A stretch of DNA of 64,000 nt from Pleionea mediterranea (GCF_003148745.1 NZ_QGGU01000007.1:186001-250000), one strand, 5' to 3'; numbered from the stretch's first letter, positions 14,925 to 23,908 are shown. A program made the numbers and translations. The notes: generated from the sequence alone by a model not told the origin.

Positions 14925-16454
14925 ATGAAAAAAATATTATTAGCTACACTTAATGCAAAATACATTCATGCCAACTTGGGCTTGCGCTATTTATACGCAA
15001 ATCTAGAAGATTTGCAACCGCATACTCAGCTGAAAGAATTCACCATCAAAACGCGAGCAATCGATATTGTTGAGAACATATTAGAGACTAAACCTGCCAT
15101 TGTTGGTTTTGGTGTTTATATATGGAATATTGAAGAAACCTTTGCCGTGGTTGCACAATTAAAAACCGTCGCACCGGAAATAAAAATAATTCTTGGCGGG
15201 CCTGAAGTCAGCTATGAATCACAAGCTCATCCCATAGCAAATCACGTTGACTACATAGTTATCGGTGCAGCGGATAAAAGTTTTTACCAACTGTGTAAAG
15301 ACATTTTAAATTCTCGTGCACCGGTCAATCAAATTATCAATTCGAAGCCACTTAAACTTAATGAGTTAAAATACCCTTACGAATACTATACTAACGAAGA
15401 TCTGGCTAATCGCTTAATTTATGTTGAGGCATCACGGGGCTGCCCTTTTAAATGCGAGTTTTGTTTATCAGCATTAGATAAAACCAGTTATCCCTTTGAC
15501 CTTGATGAGTTTTTGCAACAAATGGATAACTTGTATCAACGTGGCGCACGACATTTTAAGTTTGTTGATAGAACCTTCAATTTAAAAATCAATACGACAC
15601 TGCAAATTCTCGACTTTTTCCTTGAAAGGCTCGATGACAAACTGTTTTTACACTTTGAAGTAATCCCCGATCATTTACCGGAAAAACTCAAAGACAAGCT
15701 AAAAGCCTTTCCATTAGGTAGCCTTCAATTTGAGATAGGCATTCAAACGTTTAATCAGCAGGTGCAAACACTCATTAGTCGTAAACAAAACAATGATAAA
15801 TCAAAAGCTAACTTAGTATGGTTGCGTGAAAATACCAATGCCCATATACACGCCGACTTGATTTTTGGATTGCCGGGTGAAAAACTGGAAACATTCGCGA
15901 ATAGCTTTGATGAACTCTACGCCTGTCATCCCCATGAAATTCAACTGGGTATTTTAAAGCGACTCAAAGGCAGTCCTATTATTCGTCATACCGATGATTA
16001 CAATCTGAAGTTCAACCCTTTACCCCCCTATAATATATTGAGTAATAGCTCGGTTGACTTTATAACCATGCAACGGGTAAACCGCTTTGCGCGTTATTGG
16101 GACATGCTGGCTAATTCTGGACGTTTTAAACTAAGCTTGCCCTTGCTGATTGAGGACAATCCGTTCGACCGCTTTATGATGTTAACAGAATGGTTATTTC
16201 AACAAACACAGCAAACCCATCAGATTAATTTAAAAAGGTTATTTGAGTTACTGTTGAATGTTAGCGATTTATTTCCAGAAATCGACAGCCTTAAATTTAT
16301 CGAGCTTTTACAACAAGATTATGAAAAAACCAAATTAAAAGGCAGATTACAGATTTCAACAGTAGCTAATAAACTCGATTCATCCAACTCCGATCAAGCA
16401 AGCAATAAATCGCACGCCAATCGTGCCACTCGACAAATGCGTCATATAGGATAA
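14925..16454 (+). CDS. B12-binding domain radical SAM protein (DUF4080-like tail)
   Basis: 509-aa protein. Residues 1 to about 135 form a cobalamin-binding-type Rossmann domain (MKKILLATLNAKYIHANLGL; GGPEVSYES). The radical SAM domain follows, with SRGCPFKCEFCLSALDK carrying the CxxxCxxC cluster motif, then HFKFVDRTFN and HADLIFGLPGE. The C-terminal roughly 150 residues resemble the DUF4080 tail. Members are predicted methyltransferases or related enzymes with unknown substrates. The next gene starts four bases after its stop codon, so the two are almost certainly co-transcribed. Confidence 0.85.
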   Translation: MKKILLATLNAKYIHANLGLRYLYANLEDLQPHTQLKEFTIKTRAIDIVENILETKPAIVGFGVYIWNIEETFAVVAQLKTVAPEIKIILGGPEVSYESQAHPIANHVDYIVIGAADKSFYQLCKDILNSRAPVNQIINSKPLKLNELKYPYEYYTNEDLANRLIYVEASRGCPFKCEFCLSALDKTSYPFDLDEFLQQMDNLYQRGARHFKFVDRTFNLKINTTLQILDFFLERLDDKLFLHFEVIPDHLPEKLKDKLKAFPLGSLQFEIGIQTFNQQVQTLISRKQNNDKSKANLVWLRENTNAHIHADLIFGLPGEKLETFANSFDELYACHPHEIQLGILKRLKGSPIIRHTDDYNLKFNPLPPYNILSNSSVDFITMQRVNRFARYWDMLANSGRFKLSLPLLIEDNPFDRFMMLTEWLFQQTQQTHQINLKRLFELLLNVSDLFPEIDSLKFIELLQQDYEKTKLKGRLQISTVANKLDSSNSDQASNKSHANRATRQMRHIG

Positions 16455-16457
16455 TTT

Positions 16458-17933
16458 ATGTCTCTCGAAAGTCTGGCATTTAATTCACTGATATATCTTG
16501 CACTAGCTTTTGTGATTGTTATTGCATTGTTACTTATTGTAGCGGCTATTTTTTATGTCATTGATGTCACCCAAACACAACATACCATTCGTCGTAACTA
16601 TCCGGTCATAGGCCGTTTTCGATACTGGTTTGAACATCTGGGTGAGTTTTTCCGCCAATATTTTTTTGCAATGGATCGCGAAGAACTGCCTTTTAACAGG
16701 GCGGAACGAAGCTGGGTGTATCGTGCTGCTAAAAATGTTAATCGCACCATCGCGTTTGGTTCAACCAGAGACTTAACAACACCGGGAACTGTTTTATTCT
16801 TAAACTCTGCATTTCCAACTCTGGAAGAGGATGCCACTGAAGCAGCACCAATGGTCATTGGTGAAAACTGCAAAACGCCCTATCACGCTAAGTCATTTTT
16901 TAATATTTCTGGTATGAGTTATGGCGCCCTTTCCAAACCAGCAGTCATTGCACTCTCCAAGGGCGCTGCAAAAGCAGGTTGCTGGTTAAATACCGGTGAA
17001 GGTGGTCTATCTTCTCATCATTTGGCGGGCAACTGTGATTTGGTTATGCAAATTGGTACAGCAAATTACGGCGTACGTGACAGCGCCGGCAATTTAAGCG
17101 ACGAAAAATTAAAACAGGTTGCCGCAAACGAACAAATAAAAATGTTTGAACTAAAACTAAGTCAGGGCGCCAAGCCTGGTAAAGGTGGAATACTACCGGC
17201 AATCAAAGTAACCGAAGAAATTGCAACCATCCGGGGAATTACTCAGGGTGAAGCCTCTATTTCACCCAATGGTCACCCCAACATAAAAAGTCCTGAAGAC
17301 CTGCTCAATGTCATTAATAGAATTCGAGATGTAACGGGTAAGCCGGTTGGTTTTAAAGCCGTAATCGGTGACGCCAGATGGCTAATTCAGTTATTCGAGT
17401 TGATCCATCAACGCGGTGAAGCGTCAGCGCCAGATTTTATTACAATAGACAGTGCTGACGGTGGCACTGGCGCCGCACCTCAACCGTTAATGGACTACAT
17501 GGGGTTAACCATCAAGGAAAGCCTGCCATGGCTTGTAAATGCTTTAAAACAACATAAATTAAAAAGCCGTATAAAAGTTATTGTTTCTGGTAAGTTAATC
17601 ACGCCATCGCGAGTTGCCTGGGCCATCTGTGAAGGCGCTGATTTTGTGGTTTCAGCGCGCGGCTTTATGTTTGCCCTTGGCTGCATTCAGGCTTTGCAAT
17701 GCAATAAAAATACTTGTCCGACCGGTGTGACAACACACAATAAAAAACTGCAAAAAGGATTGGTGCCAATGCAAAAAGCCGAACGTGTCGCCAATTATCA
17801 TCGCTATATAGAATATGAAGTGGGCATGATAGCCCATTCATGTGGTGTAACTGATCCAAGAAAACTAACCCGCCATCATATTCGAATTGTTCAGGACACT
17901 GGAGAGTCTATTCCGGTGAATGAAATGAATTGA
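16458..17933 (+). CDS. FMN-binding glutamate synthase family membrane protein
   Basis: 491 aa. An N-terminal membrane segment (about residues 8-35, LIYLALAFVIVIALLLIVAA) is followed by a GltB central-domain-like FMN barrel. Visible motifs are MSYGALSKPAVIALSKGA, TGEGGLSSHH, LSQGAKPGKGG, DSADGGTGAAP and CNKNTCPTGVTTHN. The amidotransferase domain of true glutamate synthase is missing, so this is one of the stand-alone GltB-like proteins whose reaction is not established. AGGA precedes the ATG by six bases; it follows the B12 radical SAM gene directly. Confidence 0.88.
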   Translation: MSLESLAFNSLIYLALAFVIVIALLLIVAAIFYVIDVTQTQHTIRRNYPVIGRFRYWFEHLGEFFRQYFFAMDREELPFNRAERSWVYRAAKNVNRTIAFGSTRDLTTPGTVLFLNSAFPTLEEDATEAAPMVIGENCKTPYHAKSFFNISGMSYGALSKPAVIALSKGAAKAGCWLNTGEGGLSSHHLAGNCDLVMQIGTANYGVRDSAGNLSDEKLKQVAANEQIKMFELKLSQGAKPGKGGILPAIKVTEEIATIRGITQGEASISPNGHPNIKSPEDLLNVINRIRDVTGKPVGFKAVIGDARWLIQLFELIHQRGEASAPDFITIDSADGGTGAAPQPLMDYMGLTIKESLPWLVNALKQHKLKSRIKVIVSGKLITPSRVAWAICEGADFVVSARGFMFALGCIQALQCNKNTCPTGVTTHNKKLQKGLVPMQKAERVANYHRYIEYEVGMIAHSCGVTDPRKLTRHHIRIVQDTGESIPVNEMN

Positions 17934-18043
17934 TGATTGCCAATTAAAGGTTACCTTTTCGATCTGATTAATTTTTCGGAAATAATGAAAGCGACTAATA
18001 GCTCGAGACAAAGACAACATTCATCATCTCGACATTGTCAGTA

Positions 18044-18286
18044 TTATTCAGCTTTTAAAAAGTCAACAATATCCTGACTTTCGTATAACCATTGTGTTTT
18101 ATCATCGTTTATTATCTTCAGGCATGGCACTTGAGTTTTACCTCCACCGGCCATCAGTTCATTACGATAATCAAAATTATCCATTATATTTTTTAAAGAA
18201 ACCTGCTTGTCTATTGCAGGCAGCTCATTAAGAACAAACTGACAAAATGGACAAGATGGAAAGTAAAAAAGCTCATACTGCTTCAT
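18044..18286 (-). CDS. Glutaredoxin/GST N-terminal-like protein
   Basis: 80-aa thioredoxin-fold protein beginning MKQYELFYFPSCPFCQFVLNE, with the dithiol CPFC at residues 12-15 and the cis-Pro in TQVPCLKI. It ends in YESQDIVDFLKAE, typical of glutaredoxin-like proteins that resemble the N-terminal half of glutathione S-transferases. It presumably reduces disulfides or glutathione adducts in the cytosol. Single gene; an inverted repeat (18314-18335) lies just upstream. Confidence 0.88.
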   Translation of the reverse strand: MKQYELFYFPSCPFCQFVLNELPAIDKQVSLKNIMDNFDYRNELMAGGGKTQVPCLKIINDDKTQWLYESQDIVDFLKAE

Positions 18287-18313
18287 AGTTTTCTCTCAGT
18301 GTATAAATTTCAA

Positions 18314-18335
18314 GGGTCACAAACATATATGACCC
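18314..18335. repeat. Inverted repeat upstream of glutaredoxin gene
   Basis: GGGTCA, ten bases, TGACCC, starting 28 bp before the glutaredoxin start. It could be an operator or a leader hairpin. Weak evidence. Confidence 0.3.
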
Positions 18336-18473
18336 GAAACAAATTCTGCCGTTACAGATAAATTCGCACAATCTAAAACGATATCCTAAATCGATACCGT
18401 CAGGTGCCTCTAATATGGTGCTTATTAATGAATATTCAAGTGCTTGGCTTCTTACACCTGAGTGTTGATCAGG

Positions 18474-19100
18474 TTAACGAACAAAATTAAGTGCAGAATA
18501 GTCTAAGGATTGCTCACACCAGTCAATGTAATCTTTTCGCGACAAGTAAAATAAGTTACCCCGTGTTTCAGGCTGAGACTTCAACATATATAGATGTATT
18601 TTTGAATTCTTACGATAACGCTCAGCAACTTTTGTGACTGTTTCCAGTTTATCTTGGCGCAATACCAGTACCCAGGGTGCAACAGGAACACGAAACGCCC
18701 CCCTTGCACTTGCAATGCCGCCCAATTGACTGACAATGCTTTTCCATGGCTCACCATGACCAGCATACTGATGTCTCTCCCAGGCCAAAGCGTGGGCAAT
18801 CTCGTGATTAAAAGTATCCACTATTGTGTCTTCAGCATTCAAGCGAATATGATGACGACTGATGGTGATTTTTTTGTCTCGAGGAAAACAGGCTCCTGCC
18901 CGTCGCTTGCCGTAATCCCAGGCTAATCGCCAGCCATTAAGCTCAGCGTAACTTTGTTGATAAAGAGAAAATTTTTGCTGTAAGCTTTTATACACAGGTT
19001 GAGTAATGCCTTTAAATTGTAAAGTGAAATCATAACAGCGGTGGTGACACTTTTCAGCCAAAAATCCAGTTAGAAGGCCAATACCAACCCGCTTACTCAT
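18474..19100 (-). CDS. SprT-like zinc metallopeptidase domain protein
   Basis: 208-aa protein with the zinc motif HEIAH and its continuation ALAWERHQYAGHGEPWKSIV at about residues 100-125, as in SprT/Spartan-type domains. The preceding strand CFPRDKKITISRHHIRLN also matches. No signal peptide. Bacterial SprT proteins are of uncertain function; protease activity against DNA-protein crosslinks is known only for eukaryotic relatives. The C-terminus carries no clear zinc-finger cysteines. It faces the truncated haemoglobin gene divergently. Confidence 0.82.
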   Translation of the reverse strand: MSKRVGIGLLTGFLAEKCHHRCYDFTLQFKGITQPVYKSLQQKFSLYQQSYAELNGWRLAWDYGKRRAGACFPRDKKITISRHHIRLNAEDTIVDTFNHEIAHALAWERHQYAGHGEPWKSIVSQLGGIASARGAFRVPVAPWVLVLRQDKLETVTKVAERYRKNSKIHLYMLKSQPETRGNLFYLSRKDYIDWCEQSLDYSALNFVR

Positions 19101-19230
19101 CTCAAAAACAAATGCCTTTATCGCATTTCTCTATACTCTATCAACTAAATAGGTATCTTTTATAAAAAACAGTGTCTTACTATTGAAGCTTCTAATGATT
19201 GTACTAAATTGTAATTAAGGCCATTAAAAG

Positions 19231-19608
19231 ATGTCATCTATGAATCAAACTCTCTTTTATCGAGTAGGCGGTGAAGCAGCCGTAGAAGCTGCGGTAAATC
19301 GTTTTTATGATAAATTTTTACAACAAGAAAGTATTATTGATTTCTTTGAGAACGTATCCATACCTGAGCAAAAAAATAAATTTCGATTGTTTTTTACACA
19401 AATATTAGGCGGTCCCTACACAACCAGTAATATCGAAATACGTCGCGTTCACGCACCACTGGTGGAGCGTGGTTTAAATGATCAACACTATGATTTATTC
19501 CTTAAGTTAATGGAACAAACATTACGCGAACTTGAGATCCCTGAAGAGCTTATTGAAGAGTTTATAGACCTGACAGAATCATTTAGAAAAGATGTGCTGA
19601 ATAAATAA
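19231..19608 (+). CDS. Group 1 truncated haemoglobin
   Basis: 125-aa haem protein. It begins TLFYRVGGEAAVEAAVNRFYDKFL, the truncated globin helix A-B pattern, followed by the LGGP turn and the proximal His in RRVHAPL. Such proteins bind O2 or NO and often detoxify nitric oxide. The ATG at 19231 is taken; an in-frame ATG nine bases later is an alternative. Single gene, divergent from the SprT-like gene. Confidence 0.9.
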   Translation: MSSMNQTLFYRVGGEAAVEAAVNRFYDKFLQQESIIDFFENVSIPEQKNKFRLFFTQILGGPYTTSNIEIRRVHAPLVERGLNDQHYDLFLKLMEQTLRELEIPEELIEEFIDLTESFRKDVLNK

Positions 19609-19629
19609 TAAAATGGGGCTTCAGTTCTA

Positions 19630-20058
19630 GGAGCTCGTCATACAGTCGCTGTCGTCCCAAATTGCTCCCGGCAATTTGGTCGAACCACAAGAGAACCAAA
19701 CACCTATTCTGCAAACATAAACAAAAGTTCCCAGTTAATACTTGAGTACAATTATACCGAGAAGGATTGTTTATCTCTTCGAGACCGACATGCTATCGTC
19801 CCAAATTACTCCCGGCAATTTGGTCGAACCGCAAGAGAACCAAGCGCCTACTCTTCAATCACAAACAAAAAAGCCCGGTAAATACCGCTATTCTAATCTA
19901 TCGAGAGGGATTGCTCGCCACTTCCTTGTGGCTCGTCTCTTCGAGACCGACATGCTGTCGTCCCAAATTGCTCCCGGCAATTTGGTCGAACCGCAAGAGA
20001 ACCAAACGCCTACTCTGCAAACACAAACAAAAAAGCCCGGTAAATACCGGGCTTTTTT
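19630..20058. repeat. Three degenerate repeats on the tRNA-Ser 3' flank
   Basis: Three imperfect direct repeats; the shared core starts at about 19652, 19796 and 19958 (spacings 144 and 162 bp). Each core has AAATTGC-TCCCG-GCAATTT, a hairpin, then a shared stretch that ends in a copy, increasingly intact toward the tRNA, of the tRNA terminator. The middle copy keeps only the 5' half of the terminator, and between copies 2 and 3 a piece resembling the tRNA T-arm (GAGAGGGATTG) is seen. This looks like successive partial duplications of the tRNA 3' end with its flank. Reading frames here are repeat by-products. Confidence 0.75.
20029..20058 (-). terminator. tRNA-Ser terminator
   Basis: GCCCGGT and ACCGGGC form a 7-bp stem around a four-base loop, flanked by A6 and T6 runs. 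It lies just downstream of the tRNA on the minus strand. Confidence 0.9.
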
Positions 20059-20065
20059 GTTTGTT

Positions 20066-20156
20066 TGGCGGTGAGAGAGGGATTCGAACCCTCGATAAGC
20101 TATTAACCTATACACGCTTTCCAGGCGTGCGCCTTCAACCACTCGGCCATCTCACC
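20066..20156 (-). tRNA. tRNA-Ser (anticodon GGA)
   Basis: On the minus strand the sequence begins GGTGAGATGGCCGAGTGG and ends in TCTCACC-G-CCA, giving a perfect 7-bp acceptor stem with encoded CCA. The anticodon loop CTGGAAA carries GGA, reading UCC/UCU. The long variable arm (TAGGTTAATAGCTTATCG region) and the T-arm GGTTCGAATCC are typical of class II tRNA-Ser. 91 nt. Confidence 0.97.
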
Positions 20157-20192
20157 AGTTAGCACTAGCTATTTTGCTATACAACAAATATA

Positions 20193-20214
20193 GGCGCTAA
20201 TTTGAGGGCGCTAA
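20193..20214 (-). promoter_or_regulatory. Direct repeat in tRNA-Ser upstream region
   Basis: GGCGCTAA occurs twice, 14 bp apart (20193-20200 and 20207-20214), between the tRNA and the pilU side. On the minus strand a TATATT box lies just downstream of the proximal copy, so this is the likely tRNA promoter region. No clean -35 is visible. Confidence 0.3.
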
Positions 20215-20368
20215 CTATATTCAATTCGAGCGCTTTTGACAATGACAAATCAGCTAATTACGCTAATTTATCAAGATTTTTTATTTGGATATTGCGCCAG
20301 TTTAGCTAAACTGTTAATGATTAAGTCCTTTCCAAATATTATTAATAAGACGAACACGGGAATTTTTT

Positions 20369-21496
20369 GTGGATATAAAGCTATTGCTCCGTTTAATGGC
20401 CGAACGCTCAGCCTCTGACCTGTTTTTTAGTACAGGCGCACCACCCCATATGAAAATTGAAGGTGTATCAACCCCCATGGGACAAGGCGCCCTGCCGCCC
20501 GGAGCTATTAAAGAAATCGCCTACAAATTGATGGATGAACAACAAATCCGAGAGTTTGAAGAAGAATGGGAGCTCAACTTTGCAATCTCTGTTGATGACA
20601 TTGGCCGATTTCGAGTGAATGTGTTTATGCAACGGGGCGAAGTGGGCATGGTAATGCGCCACATTAAGTCGGACATACCCACCATTGAGGATCTAAAACT
20701 ACCCAAGCCGCTAAAAGATCTGGTGATGGATCGCAGTGGACTGGTGCTGGTTTGTGGACCAACAGGCTCCGGTAAATCGACCACACTGGCTGCCATGATT
20801 GATTATCGAAACAGACGAGACACCAGCCATATTTTAACCATAGAAGATCCCATTGAATTTTTACACCAACATCAGATGTCAATTATCGATCAACGCGAAA
20901 TTGGTGTTGATACCAAGAATTACCACAATGCTCTTAAAAACGCGATGCGTGAAGCCCCCGATGTGATCTTGATAGGTGAAATACGGGATCAGGAAGCGAT
21001 GGAGTACGCACTCTCTTACGCCCAAACGGGTCACCTTTGTCTTGCAACCATTCACGGAAATAACTCCAAACAAGTTCTGGAGCGTATTCGAAACTTATTC
21101 CCATCCGATATGCGAGGCACGGTGATGAAAGAACTCTCCAGTGTACTCAATGGAATAGTTTCGCAACGACTCGTTATGAGTAATACAGGTGCCCGTGTAG
21201 CCGCCCACGAAGTATTAATGAATGCCCCAGACATCGTCGAAATCATTCAAAAAGGAACGCTCGAAGACTTAAGAAAAGCGATTGAAAATCACTACGCCGA
21301 TGGCATGATGTCGTTTGATCAATGTTTATTCAAACTGTATCAAAACAAAGTTATTACTCGAGACGATGCACTCCACTTTGCTGAGTCAAAAACCGATTTG
21401 AACTTAAAAATGCGTCTGGCCGAAAGTGGCAAAAAAAGCTCATCACTGCCTAATAAAAAACAGGGTGATGGCCCCAGCTTTAAAACCAAACTTTAA
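20369..21496 (+). CDS. pilU: Type IV pilus retraction ATPase PilU
   Basis: PilT-family hexameric ATPase working with PilT in pilus retraction and twitching motility. 375 aa. The N-terminus LLLRLMAERSASDLFFSTGAPP matches PilU. Walker A is GPTGSGKST and the Asp box and Walker B region are VILIGEIRDQEAMEYAL; TGHLCLATIHGNNS follows. The frame begins with GTG at 20369-20371; no better start fits the family N-terminus. pilT is not adjacent in this window. Confidence 0.92.
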   Translation: MDIKLLLRLMAERSASDLFFSTGAPPHMKIEGVSTPMGQGALPPGAIKEIAYKLMDEQQIREFEEEWELNFAISVDDIGRFRVNVFMQRGEVGMVMRHIKSDIPTIEDLKLPKPLKDLVMDRSGLVLVCGPTGSGKSTTLAAMIDYRNRRDTSHILTIEDPIEFLHQHQMSIIDQREIGVDTKNYHNALKNAMREAPDVILIGEIRDQEAMEYALSYAQTGHLCLATIHGNNSKQVLERIRNLFPSDMRGTVMKELSSVLNGIVSQRLVMSNTGARVAAHEVLMNAPDIVEIIQKGTLEDLRKAIENHYADGMMSFDQCLFKLYQNKVITRDDALHFAESKTDLNLKMRLAESGKKSSSLPNKKQGDGPSFKTKL

Positions 21497-21525
21497 AAGA
21501 GTTAATCATTTAAAGTTTATGGAAT

Positions 21526-21552
21526 AAAAAAGCCGAGCTATGCTCGGCTTTT
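21526..21552. terminator. Bidirectional terminator after pilU
   Basis: AGCCGAGC and GCTCGGCT form an 8-bp stem around TAT, with A- and T-runs on both sides. It sits between the convergent pilU and methyltransferase genes. Confidence 0.92.
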
Positions 21553-21589
21553 GTTTATCATTTAGTAGAAAATTTAATTAAATTTAAAC

Positions 21590-22519
21590 TTACTTTTCAG
21601 CTGGCTTGGCAAACTTAAGTGTCATACGATCACTTTCACCGATGGCCATGTACTTATCTTTATTCTCATCACCTAAACGTAAACTTGGCGGTAACGTCCA
21701 TACGCCCTTGGGGTGATCCGCCGTATCTTTCTCATTGGCATTAATCGACGATTCTGCCACCAATACAAAGCCAGCTTGTTTGGCCCACTCGATAACCAGG
21801 TCTTCACGCATATAACCGGAACGCTTATTTTCTTCTTGTGACATACCTTTTGGTAGCCGGTGCTCAACAACACCTAAAATACCACCTGGCTTTAACGCTT
21901 TATAAAACCCTTTAAAAGATTCAACAACACTTTCTTTGTCACCACGAATATACCAGTTATGAACATTTCGAAAAGTTAATACAAGATCTGCGGTCCCAGC
22001 TTTAGCTACCTCAGTTTTTGCAGGCGGATTAAAGACTGTCGTAACTATATCGCCATAAATATCTTCATTGGCAACAAACGTATCTTCAAACTCTTTTAAC
22101 CGTCGATTGTAGTATTTAACGCCTGCGTCAGGATCAAAGTTTGCAGCAATATACTTGCCCTTATCTTTTAAATAAGGCGCCAGTATTTCAGTGTACCAGC
22201 CACCACCTGGCCATATTTCTACCACCGTCATCTCCGGGCGAATACCAAAAAACTGCAGTGTTTCAGCAGGATTCCGAAAATCATCGCGAGCAGCATTTTT
22301 TTCACTGCGATGCTCGGAGTTGATAACACTTTTCAGTTTCGTATCAACATCATTATTATCACCTGCAATTGTTGTAATAGAAAAACTTGCAAACGCTAAT
22401 GCACCCGCAAGAGTTTTTAAGCGGCTTATGATCGGATTATTTATTGTTCTAATGTTCAATACACTATTGTTCAATGTACTTTTGTTTAATGTACTATCGT
22501 TCATTACTTTATTATTCAT
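21590..22519 (-). CDS. Exported class I SAM-dependent methyltransferase-like protein (COG4798)
   Basis: 309 aa. After a 29-residue Asn/Thr/Leu-rich repeat segment comes a signal-peptide-like stretch (LKTLAGALAFASFSITTIAG). The methyltransferase-fold domain shows VVEIWPGGGWYTEILAPYL (glycine-rich SAM-binding motif I) and DLVLTFRNVHNW. COG4798 proteins are predicted methyltransferases with export signals and no known substrate. The start ATG has AGGAGA six bases upstream, so the unusual N-terminal repeats are probably translated. 25 bp downstream of nadA, likely same transcript. Confidence 0.85.
   Translation of the reverse strand: MNNKVMNDSTLNKSTLNNSVLNIRTINNPIISRLKTLAGALAFASFSITTIAGDNNDVDTKLKSVINSEHRSEKNAARDDFRNPAETLQFFGIRPEMTVVEIWPGGGWYTEILAPYLKDKGKYIAANFDPDAGVKYYNRRLKEFEDTFVANEDIYGDIVTTVFNPPAKTEVAKAGTADLVLTFRNVHNWYIRGDKESVVESFKGFYKALKPGGILGVVEHRLPKGMSQEENKRSGYMREDLVIEWAKQAGFVLVAESSINANEKDTADHPKGVWTLPPSLRLGDENKDKYMAIGESDRMTLKFAKPAEK
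22442..22501 (-). repeat. 15-bp tandem repeats at the 5' end of the methyltransferase gene
   Basis: Four degenerate 15-bp units (minus strand, starting AACGATAGTACATTA) encode NDSTL, NKSTL, NNSVL and NIRTI just before the signal peptide. The array is in frame and immediately follows the start codon region. Confidence 0.8.
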
Positions 22520-22544
22520 TTTATTCTCCTGTTATTTATAAATC

Positions 22545-23594
22545 CTAACTGTTTACAAATTCCACCATTCGTTTTAACGGCTTCATCGCTTTGACGGCAA
22601 CATCTTTATCTACTTCAATGTCGACGCCTTCACGTTCAAACACCGTCGATAAATTCTCAAGTATATTCATCTTCATCCAGGGACAATGGGCGCAACTTTT
22701 ACAGGTTGCCCCTTCCCCTGCTGTCGGCGCAATAATTAATTCTTTATCTGGCGCTGCCTGCTGCATTTTATAGAAAATACCTTTATCAGTGGCAACAATT
22801 ATTTTTGTTTCTGGCAGAGTTTGAGCCGCTTTAATCAACTGCGAAGTAGAGCCAACCACATCGGCCAGTTCAATAACACTTTCTGGTGATTCAGGATGAA
22901 CCAGCACTGCCGCATCAGGATGCATTGCTTTTAGTTGATCGAGCGCTTTAAATTTAAACTCATCATGCACGATACAGTGCCCTTGCCACAAAATCATATC
23001 CGCACCAGTTTTGTTTTGGATATATCGACCTAAATGACGATCCGGTCCCCAGATAATCTTTTCGCCTTTGGCATCCAGATGATCAATTACATCAAGCGCA
23101 ATCGAGCTGGTTATCACCCAGTCAGCGCGAGCTTTAACCGCAGCCGAGGTATTGGCGTAAACAACGACCGTTCTATCCGGGTGTTGATCACAAAACTCGG
23201 AGAAGGCATCTGCCGGACACCCCAGATCCAGCGAACAGGTTGCTTCCAATGTCGGCATGACGACACGCTTTTCAGGGCTAAGTATTTTTGCGGTTTCCCC
23301 CATAAACTTAACACCGGCGATAATTAGAGTTTGTGCCTCGTGCCGGGCACCAAACTTGGCCATTTCTAACGAGTCGCCGACAAAACCACCGGTTGCTTCA
23401 GCCATCGCCTGAATTTCAGGATCAGTATAATAATGGGCAATCAACACAGCATTATGCTGTTCCAGCTGATGCTTTATCTTATCCTGATAACGCTGCTTTT
23501 CAGGCTCGCTCAAAACTTTCGGTGGTTTTGGGAGAGGTATATCGATTTCAATTTGAGGTGCAGTAACGCTCATACAACAGGGTCCGAGTTTCAT
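22545..23594 (-). CDS. nadA: Quinolinate synthase NadA
   Basis: Makes quinolinate from iminoaspartate and dihydroxyacetone phosphate in de novo NAD synthesis, using a [4Fe-4S] cluster. 349 aa. Cluster cysteines are expected in [19 protein letters not shown] and [12 protein letters not shown]. The substrate-binding HYYTDPEIQ and FMGETAKIL are present. The first ATG (AGGGA upstream) is used; an in-frame ATG 21 bases later also fits, and a TATAAT box at 23606-23611 lies so close that the second start may be the real one. Confidence 0.95.
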   Translation of the reverse strand: MKLGPCCMSVTAPQIEIDIPLPKPPKVLSEPEKQRYQDKIKHQLEQHNAVLIAHYYTDPEIQAMAEATGGFVGDSLEMAKFGARHEAQTLIIAGVKFMGETAKILSPEKRVVMPTLEATCSLDLGCPADAFSEFCDQHPDRTVVVYANTSAAVKARADWVITSSIALDVIDHLDAKGEKIIWGPDRHLGRYIQNKTGADMILWQGHCIVHDEFKFKALDQLKAMHPDAAVLVHPESPESVIELADVVGSTSQLIKAAQTLPETKIIVATDKGIFYKMQQAAPDKELIIAPTAGEGATCKSCAHCPWMKMNILENLSTVFEREGVDIEVDKDVAVKAMKPLKRMVEFVNS

Positions 23595-23605
23595 TGAATC
23601 CCTAT

Positions 23606-23635
23606 ATTATACCGACCTATTCACCGATTTTTGAA
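23606..23635 (-). promoter_or_regulatory. Candidate nadA promoter
   Basis: Minus-strand TATAAT (23606-23611) with TTCAAA (23630-23635) 18 bp upstream. The -10 is perfect, the -35 weak. Transcription would start about 23600, giving a very short leader if the first ATG is used. Confidence 0.5.
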
Positions 23636-23642
23636 CCAAAAT

Positions 23643-23669
23643 AAAAAACCCCGCGTTATAGCGGGGTTT
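23643..23669 (-). terminator. rmf terminator
   Basis: On the minus strand ACCCCGC/GCGGGGT forms a 7-bp stem with a six-base loop, followed by T6. A second hairpin (AACGGC/GCCGTT, 23671-23689) lies just before it. Located between rmf and nadA. Confidence 0.9.
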
Positions 23670-23734
23670 GAACGGCCGGTTGAGCCGTTATAAGCACACA
23701 GAGGTGTGTAATATTTCAGTTCTATTGAATAAAG

Positions 23735-23908
23735 TTAACCGTAGAGGCCACTCCCAACTTCTGACCTTGCTTCACGCCAACCGCCTAACCACTGTTCCCG
23801 GTGTTCTAGTACACTGTACGGGCAAATTTCTTTCGACTTGCCTCCAAGCCCGGCTTGATAGCCACGAGAATGAGCTCTTTCCAGACGATCGCGCTTTTGT
23901 CTTTTCAT
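23735..23908 (-). CDS. rmf: Ribosome modulation factor
   Basis: 57-aa protein that dimerises 70S ribosomes into inactive 100S particles in stationary phase. Translation starts MKRQKRDRLERAHSRGYQAG and contains SKEICPY and QWLGGWREA, nearly identical to the E. coli protein along its first 47 residues. It is short, so easily missed by length cut-offs. A G-rich GAGGGGA lies about ten bases before the ATG. Single gene with its own terminator, upstream of nadA on the same strand. Confidence 0.97.
   Translation of the reverse strand: MKRQKRDRLERAHSRGYQAGLGGKSKEICPYSVLEHREQWLGGWREARSEVGSGLYG

Noticed and set aside
19630-20058. CRISPR-like array
   Set aside because: Only three imperfect units with unequal spacing and no unique spacers; no cas genes in the window.
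19742-20162. Two overlapping frames of 110 and 131 codons in the repeat region
   Set aside because: They run through the tandem repeats and into the tRNA gene; the amino-acid repetition follows from the DNA repeats, not from coding.
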